This document shows, one piece after another, positions 42,401 to 50,960 of a DNA stretch of 64,000 nucleotides (the stretch's first letter is position 1; each line of letters starts with the position of its first letter). The notes beneath the pieces were generated by a model. It made no database searches. It saw only the letters and a program-made list of their open reading frames with translations, and had not been told where the DNA came from. The stretch is from Clostridium sp. KNHs205. GTDB lineage: Bacteria > Bacillota > Clostridia > Lachnospirales > Lachnospiraceae. The stretch spans positions 2,775,501 through 2,839,500 of the forward strand of contig NZ_JNLE01000003.1 of the NCBI RefSeq assembly GCF_000702945.1, in the 5' to 3' direction. A program made the position numbers and the translations under genes.

Positions 42401-44182
42401 ATGGTTAAGAAACATAAGCTTTTGGGCATTCTCTTATGTTTGGTGCTGGCTGTTACTATGACAGGGGGCTGTGCTTCTAATACTCGTAACCCAGAGATTT
42501 TGGGGAATGCAGACTCTGCTGGTAATAAAAACTCTGGAAAAGAAGGAAAAGCGAAATACAAAGAATTTATTACCGTGGATGTTTTCGATTCCCAATCCAA
42601 TTATCAGGGAATACAGTCAGGCTGGTTTGCCAAAATTATAAAAGATAAATTTAATATGGAACTTAACATAATTGCACCAAATGTGGCAGGTGGAGGTGAA
42701 ACCCTGCTTCAGACCCGCAGTGCAGCCGGGAATCTGGGAGATCTTATCCTTACTTCTGCAGCCGGCGGAAAGCTTCAGGATCTCGTTACGGCGGGACTGA
42801 TAATTGATATGACGGAGTTTATGGAAGGAAAGAAGAATCTGTCCAAATACCAGGCAGCGATTGAGTATACCAATAAAACACTTGCAAAAGAGGAGGGTAT
42901 TTGGGCAATCCCGTCGGAAATATCAGAAAGACCTGCAGATACGAATCTGGGAGGTACGGTTTTAAACTTTGGAACCTATATCAGATGGGATCTGTATAAA
43001 CAGCTGGGTTATCCGAAAATGAAAACGCTGGAGGATCTGCTGCCGGTGATGAAAGAGATGCAGGACATTGCAGGTGTCAGTGATTCCGGTAAAAAAATCT
43101 ATGCATTCTCCCTGTTTAAGGATTGGGACAGTGAATACCTGGGAGCTGCCAATCAGATACCTTACATGTATGGTTATGCACCGATTGGTTATGCCTATGC
43201 AAAAGCAGATGATTCCGAGGAACCTCAAAGTGCTTTGGCAGAGGATTCTCTGTATATCAGGGGGCTTAAATTCTTTTTTCAGGCAAATCAGATGGGACTG
43301 CTGGATCCGGAATCAACTACTCAGAATTTTGATGCATTATCAAAGAAATATAAGGATGGTGCTGTATTGTGGTCACCCTGGCCCTGGCAGTCCTCCGGAT
43401 ACAATACAGCAGACCACACCTCCTCCGGTAAGGCTTTTAATACGGCTGCCGTTGAGGATTTCCAGCTGTACGACTGGGGTTGCTATACCAAAGGAAATCC
43501 CTATAATTCCATTATGATCGGCAGCAAGGCGAAAGACCCGGAACGGTTAATGGATTTTATCGACTGGCTGTATTCACCGGAAGGACTGACAGTAGCTTAT
43601 TCGGGCAGTTTATCCGGTATCAAGGGACTTATGTGGGATGTAGAAGACGGAAAACCGGTTCTTACAGACTTTGGCTATAAATGCCTGACCAATGGTGATA
43701 AGACCCTGATGCCGGAGGAATATGGAGGGGGAACCTATCTTGACGGTATTGAAAGACTGAATTTTAAAGCCGTATCAGATGGTGAGATTAATCCTGAAAC
43801 CGGTTATCCTTACAACTATCTGATGTGGGATGACTATTTATCCTTAACCCTTACGGATATGGAAAGGGACTGGCAGACTCATATGAAGGCTAAGAATGCT
43901 GCCGAATATTTCTATAAAAATAATCAGGCGGTAATATCTGTTGGAAGCGGTTATGCCGTGTCGGCAGAAGATCCGGATATCACTACTATCCGGGCCCAGA
44001 TACGTTCAACTATTGTAGAATATTCCTGGAAGTCAGTCTTTGCGAAAGATGAAGGGGAATTTACCCGGCTGATACAGGAAATGACGGACATTGCCATGGG
44101 ATTGGGGTATGAAAAGGTCTTAAATATTGATCTGCAGAATGCAGAACAGCAGAAGCAGGCAAGAGCAGCTATTGATAAATAA
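42401..44182 (+). CDS. Orphan sugar-binding lipoprotein
   Basis: A 593-residue lipoprotein starting at ATG 42401 (an earlier ATG at 42332 would bury the signal). The lipobox is MTGGC with Cys24. It is an LplA/family-1 type binding protein: NLGDLILTSAAGGKLQDLV, EDLLPVMKEMQDIAG and LDGIERLNFKAVSDGEINPETGYPYNYLMWDDYL. It has no permeases next to it; instead it is followed by a YesN/YesM pair. It may share permeases with the importers at 31759 or 49079, or act as the ligand-presenting partner of the downstream sensor kinase (inference). Confidence 0.85.
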   Translation: MVKKHKLLGILLCLVLAVTMTGGCASNTRNPEILGNADSAGNKNSGKEGKAKYKEFITVDVFDSQSNYQGIQSGWFAKIIKDKFNMELNIIAPNVAGGGETLLQTRSAAGNLGDLILTSAAGGKLQDLVTAGLIIDMTEFMEGKKNLSKYQAAIEYTNKTLAKEEGIWAIPSEISERPADTNLGGTVLNFGTYIRWDLYKQLGYPKMKTLEDLLPVMKEMQDIAGVSDSGKKIYAFSLFKDWDSEYLGAANQIPYMYGYAPIGYAYAKADDSEEPQSALAEDSLYIRGLKFFFQANQMGLLDPESTTQNFDALSKKYKDGAVLWSPWPWQSSGYNTADHTSSGKAFNTAAVEDFQLYDWGCYTKGNPYNSIMIGSKAKDPERLMDFIDWLYSPEGLTVAYSGSLSGIKGLMWDVEDGKPVLTDFGYKCLTNGDKTLMPEEYGGGTYLDGIERLNFKAVSDGEINPETGYPYNYLMWDDYLSLTLTDMERDWQTHMKAKNAAEYFYKNNQAVISVGSGYAVSAEDPDITTIRAQIRSTIVEYSWKSVFAKDEGEFTRLIQEMTDIAMGLGYEKVLNIDLQNAEQQKQARAAIDK

Positions 44183-44211
44183 AGGTATGCTTGAATTTAT
44201 GGGGGTGTTTT

Positions 44212-45765
44212 ATGTATTCAGTTCTGATAGCAGATGATGAAGCAATCATCAGGCGTGGATTAAAGAAAGTAGTCAACTGGGAACAGCTTGGCTACAATAT
44301 TATTGGAGAAGCTTCCGATGGAGAAGAAGCGCTGTCCTGCTTGCTGAGCCAGAATCCGGACGTTGTAATGATGGATATAAGGATGCCGCTTATGGACGGG
44401 CTGGAGGTTATTCAAAAGGCCAGAGCGGGCAATTATAAAGGAAAGATAATTATCTTAAGCGGGTTTTCTGATTTCGCATACGCCCAGGAAGCTATACGTT
44501 ATGATGTTAAATTTTATCTGAACAAGCCACTTAATGAGCTGGAGCTGGAAGCAGCCTTGAATTCCATATCTCATGAACTGCAGGAAGAAGCGAGGGAGAA
44601 GAGGACCGTAAGCCATTACCGTGAAAAAGCAAAGATTTCCATCTTAAGGGATATTATTAACGGTGAGGCGGATATTTCCAGGATTAATTTAGCGGATTTG
44701 CATATGACAGATAATATCTTTCAGGTGCTGATCTATGAGAAGTACAGTCACAACATAGCGGATATTTCCTATAATTTCTCTGAGATATTAAGAGTCACCA
44801 ATCAGGACAGTAATTCACTTGAAAGTGTGACGATTAAGGAGAATCAGGTTATTATTCTGAAAGGAGAATTTGCCATCGGTCAATTCAAACGGTTTATTGA
44901 GAAATTTGAATATGATCTCAAACCGCAGAAAGGTTCACCTTTAGATACCTTGTTTATTTCTTATGGAAGAACTGTCTCGGAAGTCACGGATATACGCACC
45001 TCCTATCTGGATGCCTTATTCTTAATGCAGAGGCGTTTTTTCTGTGCTCAGGACCAGCATACCATAGGATATCTTGATACAGAGGAGCATAAGAGTGCAA
45101 AACTTCCTTTCGACCACGAAATGATAAACAGTTTTTACAATCTGCTGGTAAATTATATACAGACCCACAACCGGAATCTGTTGGTGGAAACACTGCATGA
45201 GCTGGAAAAGAAGCTGAATAGGTGTGAAATAAATATACCTGATATCAAACTGTCTTTATCGGACCTTTTTCTGCAGATTAAGGATAAAATCAATAATCTG
45301 TATGCAGGCAGTAAGATTCCTTTTCCTACCAATACTCAGATTATCAACTTTATAACCACCAGGAATTATCTTTATGAAATCCTTGCTTTTTTTACCGAAG
45401 AGTTTGAAATTATCATGAATACAGTGGGGGTTTCCGGCAATGACAGTGTGATTGACAGTGTAATCTATTATATTGAGCACAACTACAAGGAAAATATCAA
45501 GCTGGAAAGTATAGCCTGTCTCTTCGGGTATAACAGCTGTTATCTGGGGAAACTGTTTCATGAAAAAACCGGTAAAAGCTTTAATTATTATGTAGATTAT
45601 GTCCGGGTGCAGAATTCCATAAAACTGTTAAAGCAGAATAACATGAAGGTTTATGACATTGCGGAGAAGGTCGGGTACCGTAATGTGGACTATTTTTATA
45701 CAAAATTTAGGAAGTATACAAATCTCACTCCCACTGAATACCGTAAGCAGATGCAGCAGGGATGA
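44212..45765 (+). CDS. AraC-type response regulator (YesN family)
   Basis: A 517-residue regulator. Start ATG 44212 is preceded by GGGGGTG. The receiver (1-120) has DD at 8-9, phosphoacceptor Asp55 in VVMMDIRMP and Lys in FYLNKPL. A central linker (about 130-400) precedes a two-helix-turn-helix AraC domain (about 415-510: IKLESIACLFGYNSCYLGKLF and KVYDIAEKVGYRNVDYFYTKF). The stop overlaps the next kinase start by 4 bp. It would activate glycan uptake or breakdown genes on sensing by that kinase; targets are likely nearby. Confidence 0.93.
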   Translation: MYSVLIADDEAIIRRGLKKVVNWEQLGYNIIGEASDGEEALSCLLSQNPDVVMMDIRMPLMDGLEVIQKARAGNYKGKIIILSGFSDFAYAQEAIRYDVKFYLNKPLNELELEAALNSISHELQEEAREKRTVSHYREKAKISILRDIINGEADISRINLADLHMTDNIFQVLIYEKYSHNIADISYNFSEILRVTNQDSNSLESVTIKENQVIILKGEFAIGQFKRFIEKFEYDLKPQKGSPLDTLFISYGRTVSEVTDIRTSYLDALFLMQRRFFCAQDQHTIGYLDTEEHKSAKLPFDHEMINSFYNLLVNYIQTHNRNLLVETLHELEKKLNRCEINIPDIKLSLSDLFLQIKDKINNLYAGSKIPFPTNTQIINFITTRNYLYEILAFFTEEFEIIMNTVGVSGNDSVIDSVIYYIEHNYKENIKLESIACLFGYNSCYLGKLFHEKTGKSFNYYVDYVRVQNSIKLLKQNNMKVYDIAEKVGYRNVDYFYTKFRKYTNLTPTEYRKQMQQG

Positions 45766-47561
45766 GGACAGGGAGAAGGGCTTTGCAAACAAAATCGAAA
45801 ATCAAAATAAAGACACAAATGTATATTATATTTATTCCTTTTCTTGTGATACCGGTTGCTTTCATCGGATTATTTCTGACTCTTTATTTTGCCAAAGCAC
45901 TATACCAGCAGACCTATTCTCAACTGGAATCCGATAATCTCAGGGTTAAATCCATTTTGCTGGACTGTACCCTGAATATCTTTAATATGTCCGAAGATTT
46001 TATAAATGATAAAGTACTGCTCTCGATGCTCACGGAAAAAGCCCCGGAGGAAACGGAATTCAGCAGCCGGATCAATGCATACGACCGTTTTGATACCTAT
46101 ATGAAAAACAATACAGCCCTGGCGGCCATTACCGTATATACGACCAATACCTCATTGCCAGAGAGCATATACATTAAACATGCCACTCCTGCAGTGAAGG
46201 AGGAATGGTTTTCCAAAGTCTCCATACCCTCCAGCAGTGCCTGGGTCAATTACACTCCGGAGAACAAGGAAAAGAGCTTGCTGCAGCTTACCTTTATTCG
46301 TTCCTTTCCTATTGTGGATTCAGCTGAACCTACCAATGACGGAGCTATCCTGGTGGTTACGATCAGTACGAATTATTTAAAGAACCGTATACAGAACAAT
46401 AAACTTTTTACAGCCGTATCACTGAACAAAGACGAAATCTTCTTCAGTACGACAAGATCCGTGCAGGGAGAAAAACAGCAGGTTCCCATAGATTTTGAGG
46501 AAAAATATTTTACCAGTAAAGGGTCTTTGAAATATCAGGGAAATAAGGTACTGGGATATATATCTTCATTGCCTGCCTATCGGTCTAAGGACATCTATTA
46601 TATTACCACCCTGGATCTGGAGGCGTATAATAGTATCTTTAAGATTGTGGTCATGTGTGTGGTCATAACACTTGTATCCATTGTCATACCACTGGTAGGA
46701 ATCCTGTTTTATACAAAGAAATTCAGTTACAGGGTAATCGCTCTGCGAAAGGCCATGAGCAGTGCCAGCATAGGGGAATATGATATTATTGATACCTTGC
46801 GGGGAGACGATGAACTGACGGAAACCTTTTTTGATCTGAAATATATGATCCAGGAGATAAAGAAGAAGGAATCCCAGGTTTATGAAGCTCTTATCAAGCA
46901 GAAGGAATTGATCAACCAGCAGCAGAAGATGGAGTTTAAGCTGCTTGCCAGCCAGATTAATCCTCATTTTATTTATAATACACTGGAAACCATCCGCATG
47001 CTGGCAATTGAGAACGACGATCATAATGTGTCCACTGCTATCAAGCTATTGGGGCAAGCGATCCATTATGTATTGGAAAATACAGAAACCTTCTCAACTA
47101 CCCTGGAAAAAGAGCTGAATTATATTGATGTCTATCTTCAGATTCAGAAATTGAGATTTGAGGACAGAATCAGCTACTGTATAACGGTTCAGGAGGATAT
47201 CAGGAGCAGGGAATATCAGATCCTGCCGTTGTTGTTACAGCCTATCGTAGAAAATGCAGTGACCCATGGGCTTAAAAACGTTAAGAAAAATGGGTGGATC
47301 AGGGTGGAGGTGACCTCGGATAATAAGTCTGCCCTGTTTATTACAATTGAAGATAATGGCATTGGTATGGATACCAGAGAACTGAACAGGCTGGATACGA
47401 AAATAAAGGAAAAATCAGATAATACAAGAATTGGAATCGGGCTGAACAATATAAATCAGAGGATTAGATTATTCTATGGAGAAGAGTATTACATGAAACT
47501 TGAAAGTACACCTGAAAACGGAACAAAAGTAAGGCTGATGCTGCCTCTGATACCTGTGTAA
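45762..47561 (+). CDS. Sensor histidine kinase (YesM family)
   Basis: A 599-residue membrane kinase. One membrane helix near residues 20-45, an extracytoplasmic Cache-like sensor (about 45-285), a second helix (about 290-315), a HAMP linker, then His_kinase with H402 in ASQINPHFIYNTLETI and a HATPase with PIVENAVTHG and GIGLNNINQR. Translationally coupled to the preceding regulator. It presumably senses an extracellular sugar or a sugar-loaded binding protein. A multi-part terminator follows. Confidence 0.93.
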   Translation: MRTGRRALQTKSKIKIKTQMYIIFIPFLVIPVAFIGLFLTLYFAKALYQQTYSQLESDNLRVKSILLDCTLNIFNMSEDFINDKVLLSMLTEKAPEETEFSSRINAYDRFDTYMKNNTALAAITVYTTNTSLPESIYIKHATPAVKEEWFSKVSIPSSSAWVNYTPENKEKSLLQLTFIRSFPIVDSAEPTNDGAILVVTISTNYLKNRIQNNKLFTAVSLNKDEIFFSTTRSVQGEKQQVPIDFEEKYFTSKGSLKYQGNKVLGYISSLPAYRSKDIYYITTLDLEAYNSIFKIVVMCVVITLVSIVIPLVGILFYTKKFSYRVIALRKAMSSASIGEYDIIDTLRGDDELTETFFDLKYMIQEIKKKESQVYEALIKQKELINQQQKMEFKLLASQINPHFIYNTLETIRMLAIENDDHNVSTAIKLLGQAIHYVLENTETFSTTLEKELNYIDVYLQIQKLRFEDRISYCITVQEDIRSREYQILPLLLQPIVENAVTHGLKNVKKNGWIRVEVTSDNKSALFITIEDNGIGMDTRELNRLDTKIKEKSDNTRIGIGLNNINQRIRLFYGEEYYMKLESTPENGTKVRLMLPLIPV

Positions 47562-47679
47562 TCAGTGTGTTCCTGCATAAGAATTTCAACTGCCAAAAGG
47601 AATTAAAACAGCAATTTGACTCCACTTCCACAACGGATAATGTTGTTCCGGTGTTAAACACAATAGGTCAGGAAATCTT

Positions 47680-47735
47680 AGGATTTGAGTGCTATAAACG
47701 AACTAGGTTCGAATAAGCACACAAATCCTTTCTTT
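47680..47735 (+). terminator. Branched hairpin terminator after the YesM gene
   Basis: AGGATTTG...TGCT pairs with AGCACACAAATCCT; an inner CGAAC/GTTCG hairpin sits in the loop. TTTCTTTT follows on the plus strand. The aldo/keto reductase gene converges on it from the right. Confidence 0.75.
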
Positions 47736-47743
47736 TAGATTGA

Positions 47744-48724
47744 TTAGCTATGAGCCACAATCCTGTGGGGGACATAGGGTTCTTCCATATAAGCGGTTTC
47801 TTCCGGTGAAAGTCTGACTTCCAGGGACGGTACCGCTGCTTCCAGATGTGAAATCTTTGTGGCACCGATTATGGGAATTGTAACCGGCTGTTTTTGGATC
47901 AGCCAAGCCAGGGCTATCTGGGTACGGGGAACTCCGTGCTTTTCTGCGACTTCTGCCAGTCTTTCCACCACCAGTCTGTCGGCGTCAATGGTAGAATCAT
48001 ACTTATCTCTTTGCACCCGGTCGGTTTCATAGCGTTTAGTGGTCTCTGACCAGTCTCTGGTCAGTCTTCCGGAAGCCAGGGGGCTATAAGGCGTCAGAGC
48101 TATTTTTTCCTCTTTGCATAAGGGTATCATTTCTCTTTCTTCTTCCCTGTAAATAAGGTTTAAATGATTCTGCATGGATACAAAACGTGTCCAGCCGTTT
48201 TTCTCTGCTGTATAAAGGGCTTTCTGAAATTGCCAGGCATACATGGAGGAGGCGCCGATATATCTTGCCTTACCTGCCTTTACTATGTCATGCAGTGCCG
48301 ACATGGTTTCTTCAATAGGAGTATTATAATCCCATCTATGGATGATGTAGAGGTCTACATAATCCGTCCCAAGGCGTTTCAGACTCTTATCGATCTCACT
48401 CATAATAGCTTTTCTGGAAAGACCGGCTCCGTTGGGACCTTCCTGCATCTTATTGTATACTTTTGTTGCAATAACGATCTCATCACGGTTTGCATAATCC
48501 TTTAAGGCTCGTCCGAGGATTTCTTCGCTTCTGCCTAAAGAATATACATTCGCGGTATCAAAGAAATTAATACCTAAATCCAGGGCTTTTTTAATGACAG
48601 GACGGCTTTCCTCGTCTGTTAATGCCCATTTATGGACCCAGCCTTCCGGATCTCCAAAACTCATGCAGCCAAGACAAAGACGTGATACCTCTAAACCGGT
48701 ATTTCCAAGTTTTACATATTCCAT
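47744..48724 (-). CDS. Aldo/keto reductase
   Basis: A 326-residue NAD(P)H-dependent oxidoreductase with ribosome site GTGAGGAT. Catalytic residues: D56 and Y61 (NFFDTANVY), K88 (VIATKVYN) and H129 (LYIIHRWDY). PVTIPIIGATKISHLEAAV is the cofactor-binding end. It reads opposite to both neighbours and has a 19-bp-spacer MerR-type promoter, so it is likely a stress- or aldehyde-induced reductase and not part of the glycan clusters. Substrate unknown. Confidence 0.93.
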   Translation of the reverse strand: MEYVKLGNTGLEVSRLCLGCMSFGDPEGWVHKWALTDEESRPVIKKALDLGINFFDTANVYSLGRSEEILGRALKDYANRDEIVIATKVYNKMQEGPNGAGLSRKAIMSEIDKSLKRLGTDYVDLYIIHRWDYNTPIEETMSALHDIVKAGKARYIGASSMYAWQFQKALYTAEKNGWTRFVSMQNHLNLIYREEEREMIPLCKEEKIALTPYSPLASGRLTRDWSETTKRYETDRVQRDKYDSTIDADRLVVERLAEVAEKHGVPRTQIALAWLIQKQPVTIPIIGATKISHLEAAVPSLEVRLSPEETAYMEEPYVPHRIVAHS

Positions 48725-48758
48725 ATGCTTATCCTCACTTTCCTGTTAGTATGGTATA

Positions 48759-48789
48759 AGTCTACAATATAGAGTTCACTGCATGTCAA
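48759..48789 (-). promoter_or_regulatory. MerR-type promoter of the second aldo/keto reductase
   Basis: On the minus strand TTGACA (48789-48784), a 19-bp spacer beginning TGCAGTGAACTCTA, and TAGACT (48764-48759). Such AGTGAACTCTA-containing long spacers are typical targets of MerR proteins that control aldo/keto reductases. Confidence 0.7.
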
Positions 48790-49078
48790 GTGTTTTTTTG
48801 CAAAATGGTAATAATTTTCAAATAACATTATTGTTTAACGTGTTTTCCTATGCAATTTAACCCTGAGACCTGCAGTAATCCTACATAAATCTGTTTAAAT
48901 TCTATACAAAAATCCATGTAGATATCCGTATCATTATTAAAATAGTAGTATTTATATTGGTTAAAATTCTACGGTTATGTTAAATATCTATGATTGTTAG
49001 TGAATTGTTGAAGAGATATAATAAAACTTAGTAAGAGTGATAAAAACTATGCAATATAACGAAAGGGTACTGGTGTTT
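48790..49078 (+). promoter_or_regulatory. Upstream region of the third sugar importer
   Basis: AT-rich DNA without a gene. A possible promoter is TTGGTT (48958-48963), 17 bp, TTAAAT (48981-48986). I see no palindromic operator or terminator. Confidence 0.35.
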
Positions 49079-50035
49079 ATGTCGAATTCAAAAAGGGAAC
49101 AAGTAAATTTAACAATAAAAAAGAAGAGCAAATGGGGAGTGTTTAGAGATAATTTTGAGCTGTCAATGATGTTGGTGCCCGGCATTATCTTCTTTCTGGT
49201 TTTCAGTTATATACCAATGCTTGGCGTAATTATTGCATTTAAGGACTATCGAAACAACTTGGGTATCTTCGGCAGTGAATGGGTAGGACTTCGCAATTTC
49301 AAATTCTTCTTTACTTCACAGGATGCATTTAGGATAGCAAGAAATACCGTGGGTTACGGTCTGGTATTCATAATACTTGGTATTGTCTGCTCAGTAGCTA
49401 TTGCCATACTGCTCTATGAGGTAAAGAACAGACTGTTCCTGAAGTTTTACCAGACTACTATGATATTACCCCATTTCCTGTCCTGGGTCATTGTAGGTTA
49501 TATTACTTATATCTTACTGGAACCCAATATGGGTATACTGAACCAGATTATCAAGTTCTTTGGCATGGAAGGTATCAACTGGTATCTGGAACCGAAATAC
49601 TGGGTGGCCATATTACCGGTGGTTCATGTATGGAAAAGCGTGGGACTCAGCTGTATTATGTATTATGCCGCATTAATGGGAATTGATGAACAGCTTTTTG
49701 AAGCAGCTTCCATTGACGGAGCAAGCAAATGGAAACAGATTTGTTATATTACCCTTCCATCTCTGGTTCCTCTTATGACAGTGCTTACAATCTTAAATGT
49801 TGGCGGCATTATCAAAGGTGATTTTGGTCTCTTTTATAATATACCCCGTAATGTGGGATTATTATATCCTACCACCGATATTATTGATACTTATATTTAC
49901 CGCGGGTTACAGACCGGTGATGATATCGGAATTACAACAGCAGTAGGCTTGTTCCAATCCTTTGTGGGTTTTGTAATGGTAGTAGCTACCAACAAAATAG
50001 TCAAGAAGATATCACCTGAAAATTCATTGTTCTAG
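49079..50035 (+). CDS. ABC sugar permease, LplB/YteP type
   Basis: A 318-residue CUT1 permease. ATG 49079 is favoured over GTG 49037 and ATG 49049; AAAGGG lies 12 bases upstream. LSMMLVPGIIFFLVFSYIPMLGVIIAF opens the membrane core and the EAA loop is EAASIDGASKWKQICYITLP. The C-terminal ATNKIVKKISPENSLF is typical of LplB. It starts a three-gene importer (LplB, LplC, binding protein) and probably a long catabolic operon. Confidence 0.9.
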   Translation: MSNSKREQVNLTIKKKSKWGVFRDNFELSMMLVPGIIFFLVFSYIPMLGVIIAFKDYRNNLGIFGSEWVGLRNFKFFFTSQDAFRIARNTVGYGLVFIILGIVCSVAIAILLYEVKNRLFLKFYQTTMILPHFLSWVIVGYITYILLEPNMGILNQIIKFFGMEGINWYLEPKYWVAILPVVHVWKSVGLSCIMYYAALMGIDEQLFEAASIDGASKWKQICYITLPSLVPLMTVLTILNVGGIIKGDFGLFYNIPRNVGLLYPTTDIIDTYIYRGLQTGDDIGITTAVGLFQSFVGFVMVVATNKIVKKISPENSLF

Positions 50036-50046
50036 AGGAGGCAAAC

Positions 50047-50931
50047 GTGAAAAGCAAGAGAGCGAATTTACCGGTAAATATATTTTTTATTATATTTTCA
50101 CTGGGTTTTATAATACCGTTTATATTAATCATTTCATCATCCATAACGGATGAACAGACACTTATAACCGAAGGGTATAAATTGATTCCCCATAAGTTTT
50201 CGCTGGAAGCTTATAAGTATGTAATGAAAAGCCCGGGACAGTTGTTAAATTCCTACAAGGTAACAATTTTTTATTCCCTGGTTGCCACAGCTTTAAGTAT
50301 GGTTGTTATGACCTTAATGGCTTATCCGTTATCCAGAGCCAGTTATAAGTACAAGAAGCCTGTAACATTCTTTATTATTTTTACAATGTTGTTTTCTGGA
50401 GGATTGATTCCTACTTATATATTAATGACTAAATATCTGCATCTGCAGGATAATATCTGGGTATACATCTTACCAAACCTTGCAAATGCATTTCACATTA
50501 TCGTAATCAGGTCTTTCTTCCAGGGACTGCCGCCTTCACTAGTTGAGTCTGCCAAGATTGACGGTGCAAGAGAACTGCAGGTGTTTTATAAAATTGTACT
50601 GCCTTTGTCAAAACCGGTTATTGCCACAGTTTCATTGTTGAATCTACTGGCCAGGTGGAATGACTGGAATACTGCTTTGATTTATATCAGAAGCAAGGAG
50701 TTATTTTCCTTACAGTATCTGCTGCAGCAGATATTAAGAGAAGTACAGTTTATCAAAGACATGGCAGAGAGTTCACCGGTAGCAGGAATCAGTATCAATC
50801 TGACGCAGCTTCCTTCTGAGACCATAAGATTTGCATTGTGTATTGTTGCAGCTGGACCAATGCTTATCATCTTCCCGTTCTTTCAGAAGTATTTTGCAAA
50901 AGGTTTAACAGTAGGTGCGGTAAAAGAGTAG
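50047..50931 (+). CDS. ABC sugar permease, LplC/YtcP type
   Basis: A 294-residue permease starting at GTG 50047 behind AGAGGAGG, 11 bp after the previous gene. Six helices; EAA-type loop ESAKIDGARELQVFYKIVLP; C-terminal QKYFAKGLTVGAVKE. Channel partner of the preceding gene. Confidence 0.92.
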   Translation: MKSKRANLPVNIFFIIFSLGFIIPFILIISSSITDEQTLITEGYKLIPHKFSLEAYKYVMKSPGQLLNSYKVTIFYSLVATALSMVVMTLMAYPLSRASYKYKKPVTFFIIFTMLFSGGLIPTYILMTKYLHLQDNIWVYILPNLANAFHIIVIRSFFQGLPPSLVESAKIDGARELQVFYKIVLPLSKPVIATVSLLNLLARWNDWNTALIYIRSKELFSLQYLLQQILREVQFIKDMAESSPVAGISINLTQLPSETIRFALCIVAAGPMLIIFPFFQKYFAKGLTVGAVKE

Positions 50932-50960
50932 AGGTTTACATATTAAAAGGAGGGTATTTT

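Noticed and set aside
45653..45937. Small plus-strand frame across the YesN/YesM junction
   Set aside because: Out of frame with both genes, whose 4-bp overlap and domain content explain the region fully.
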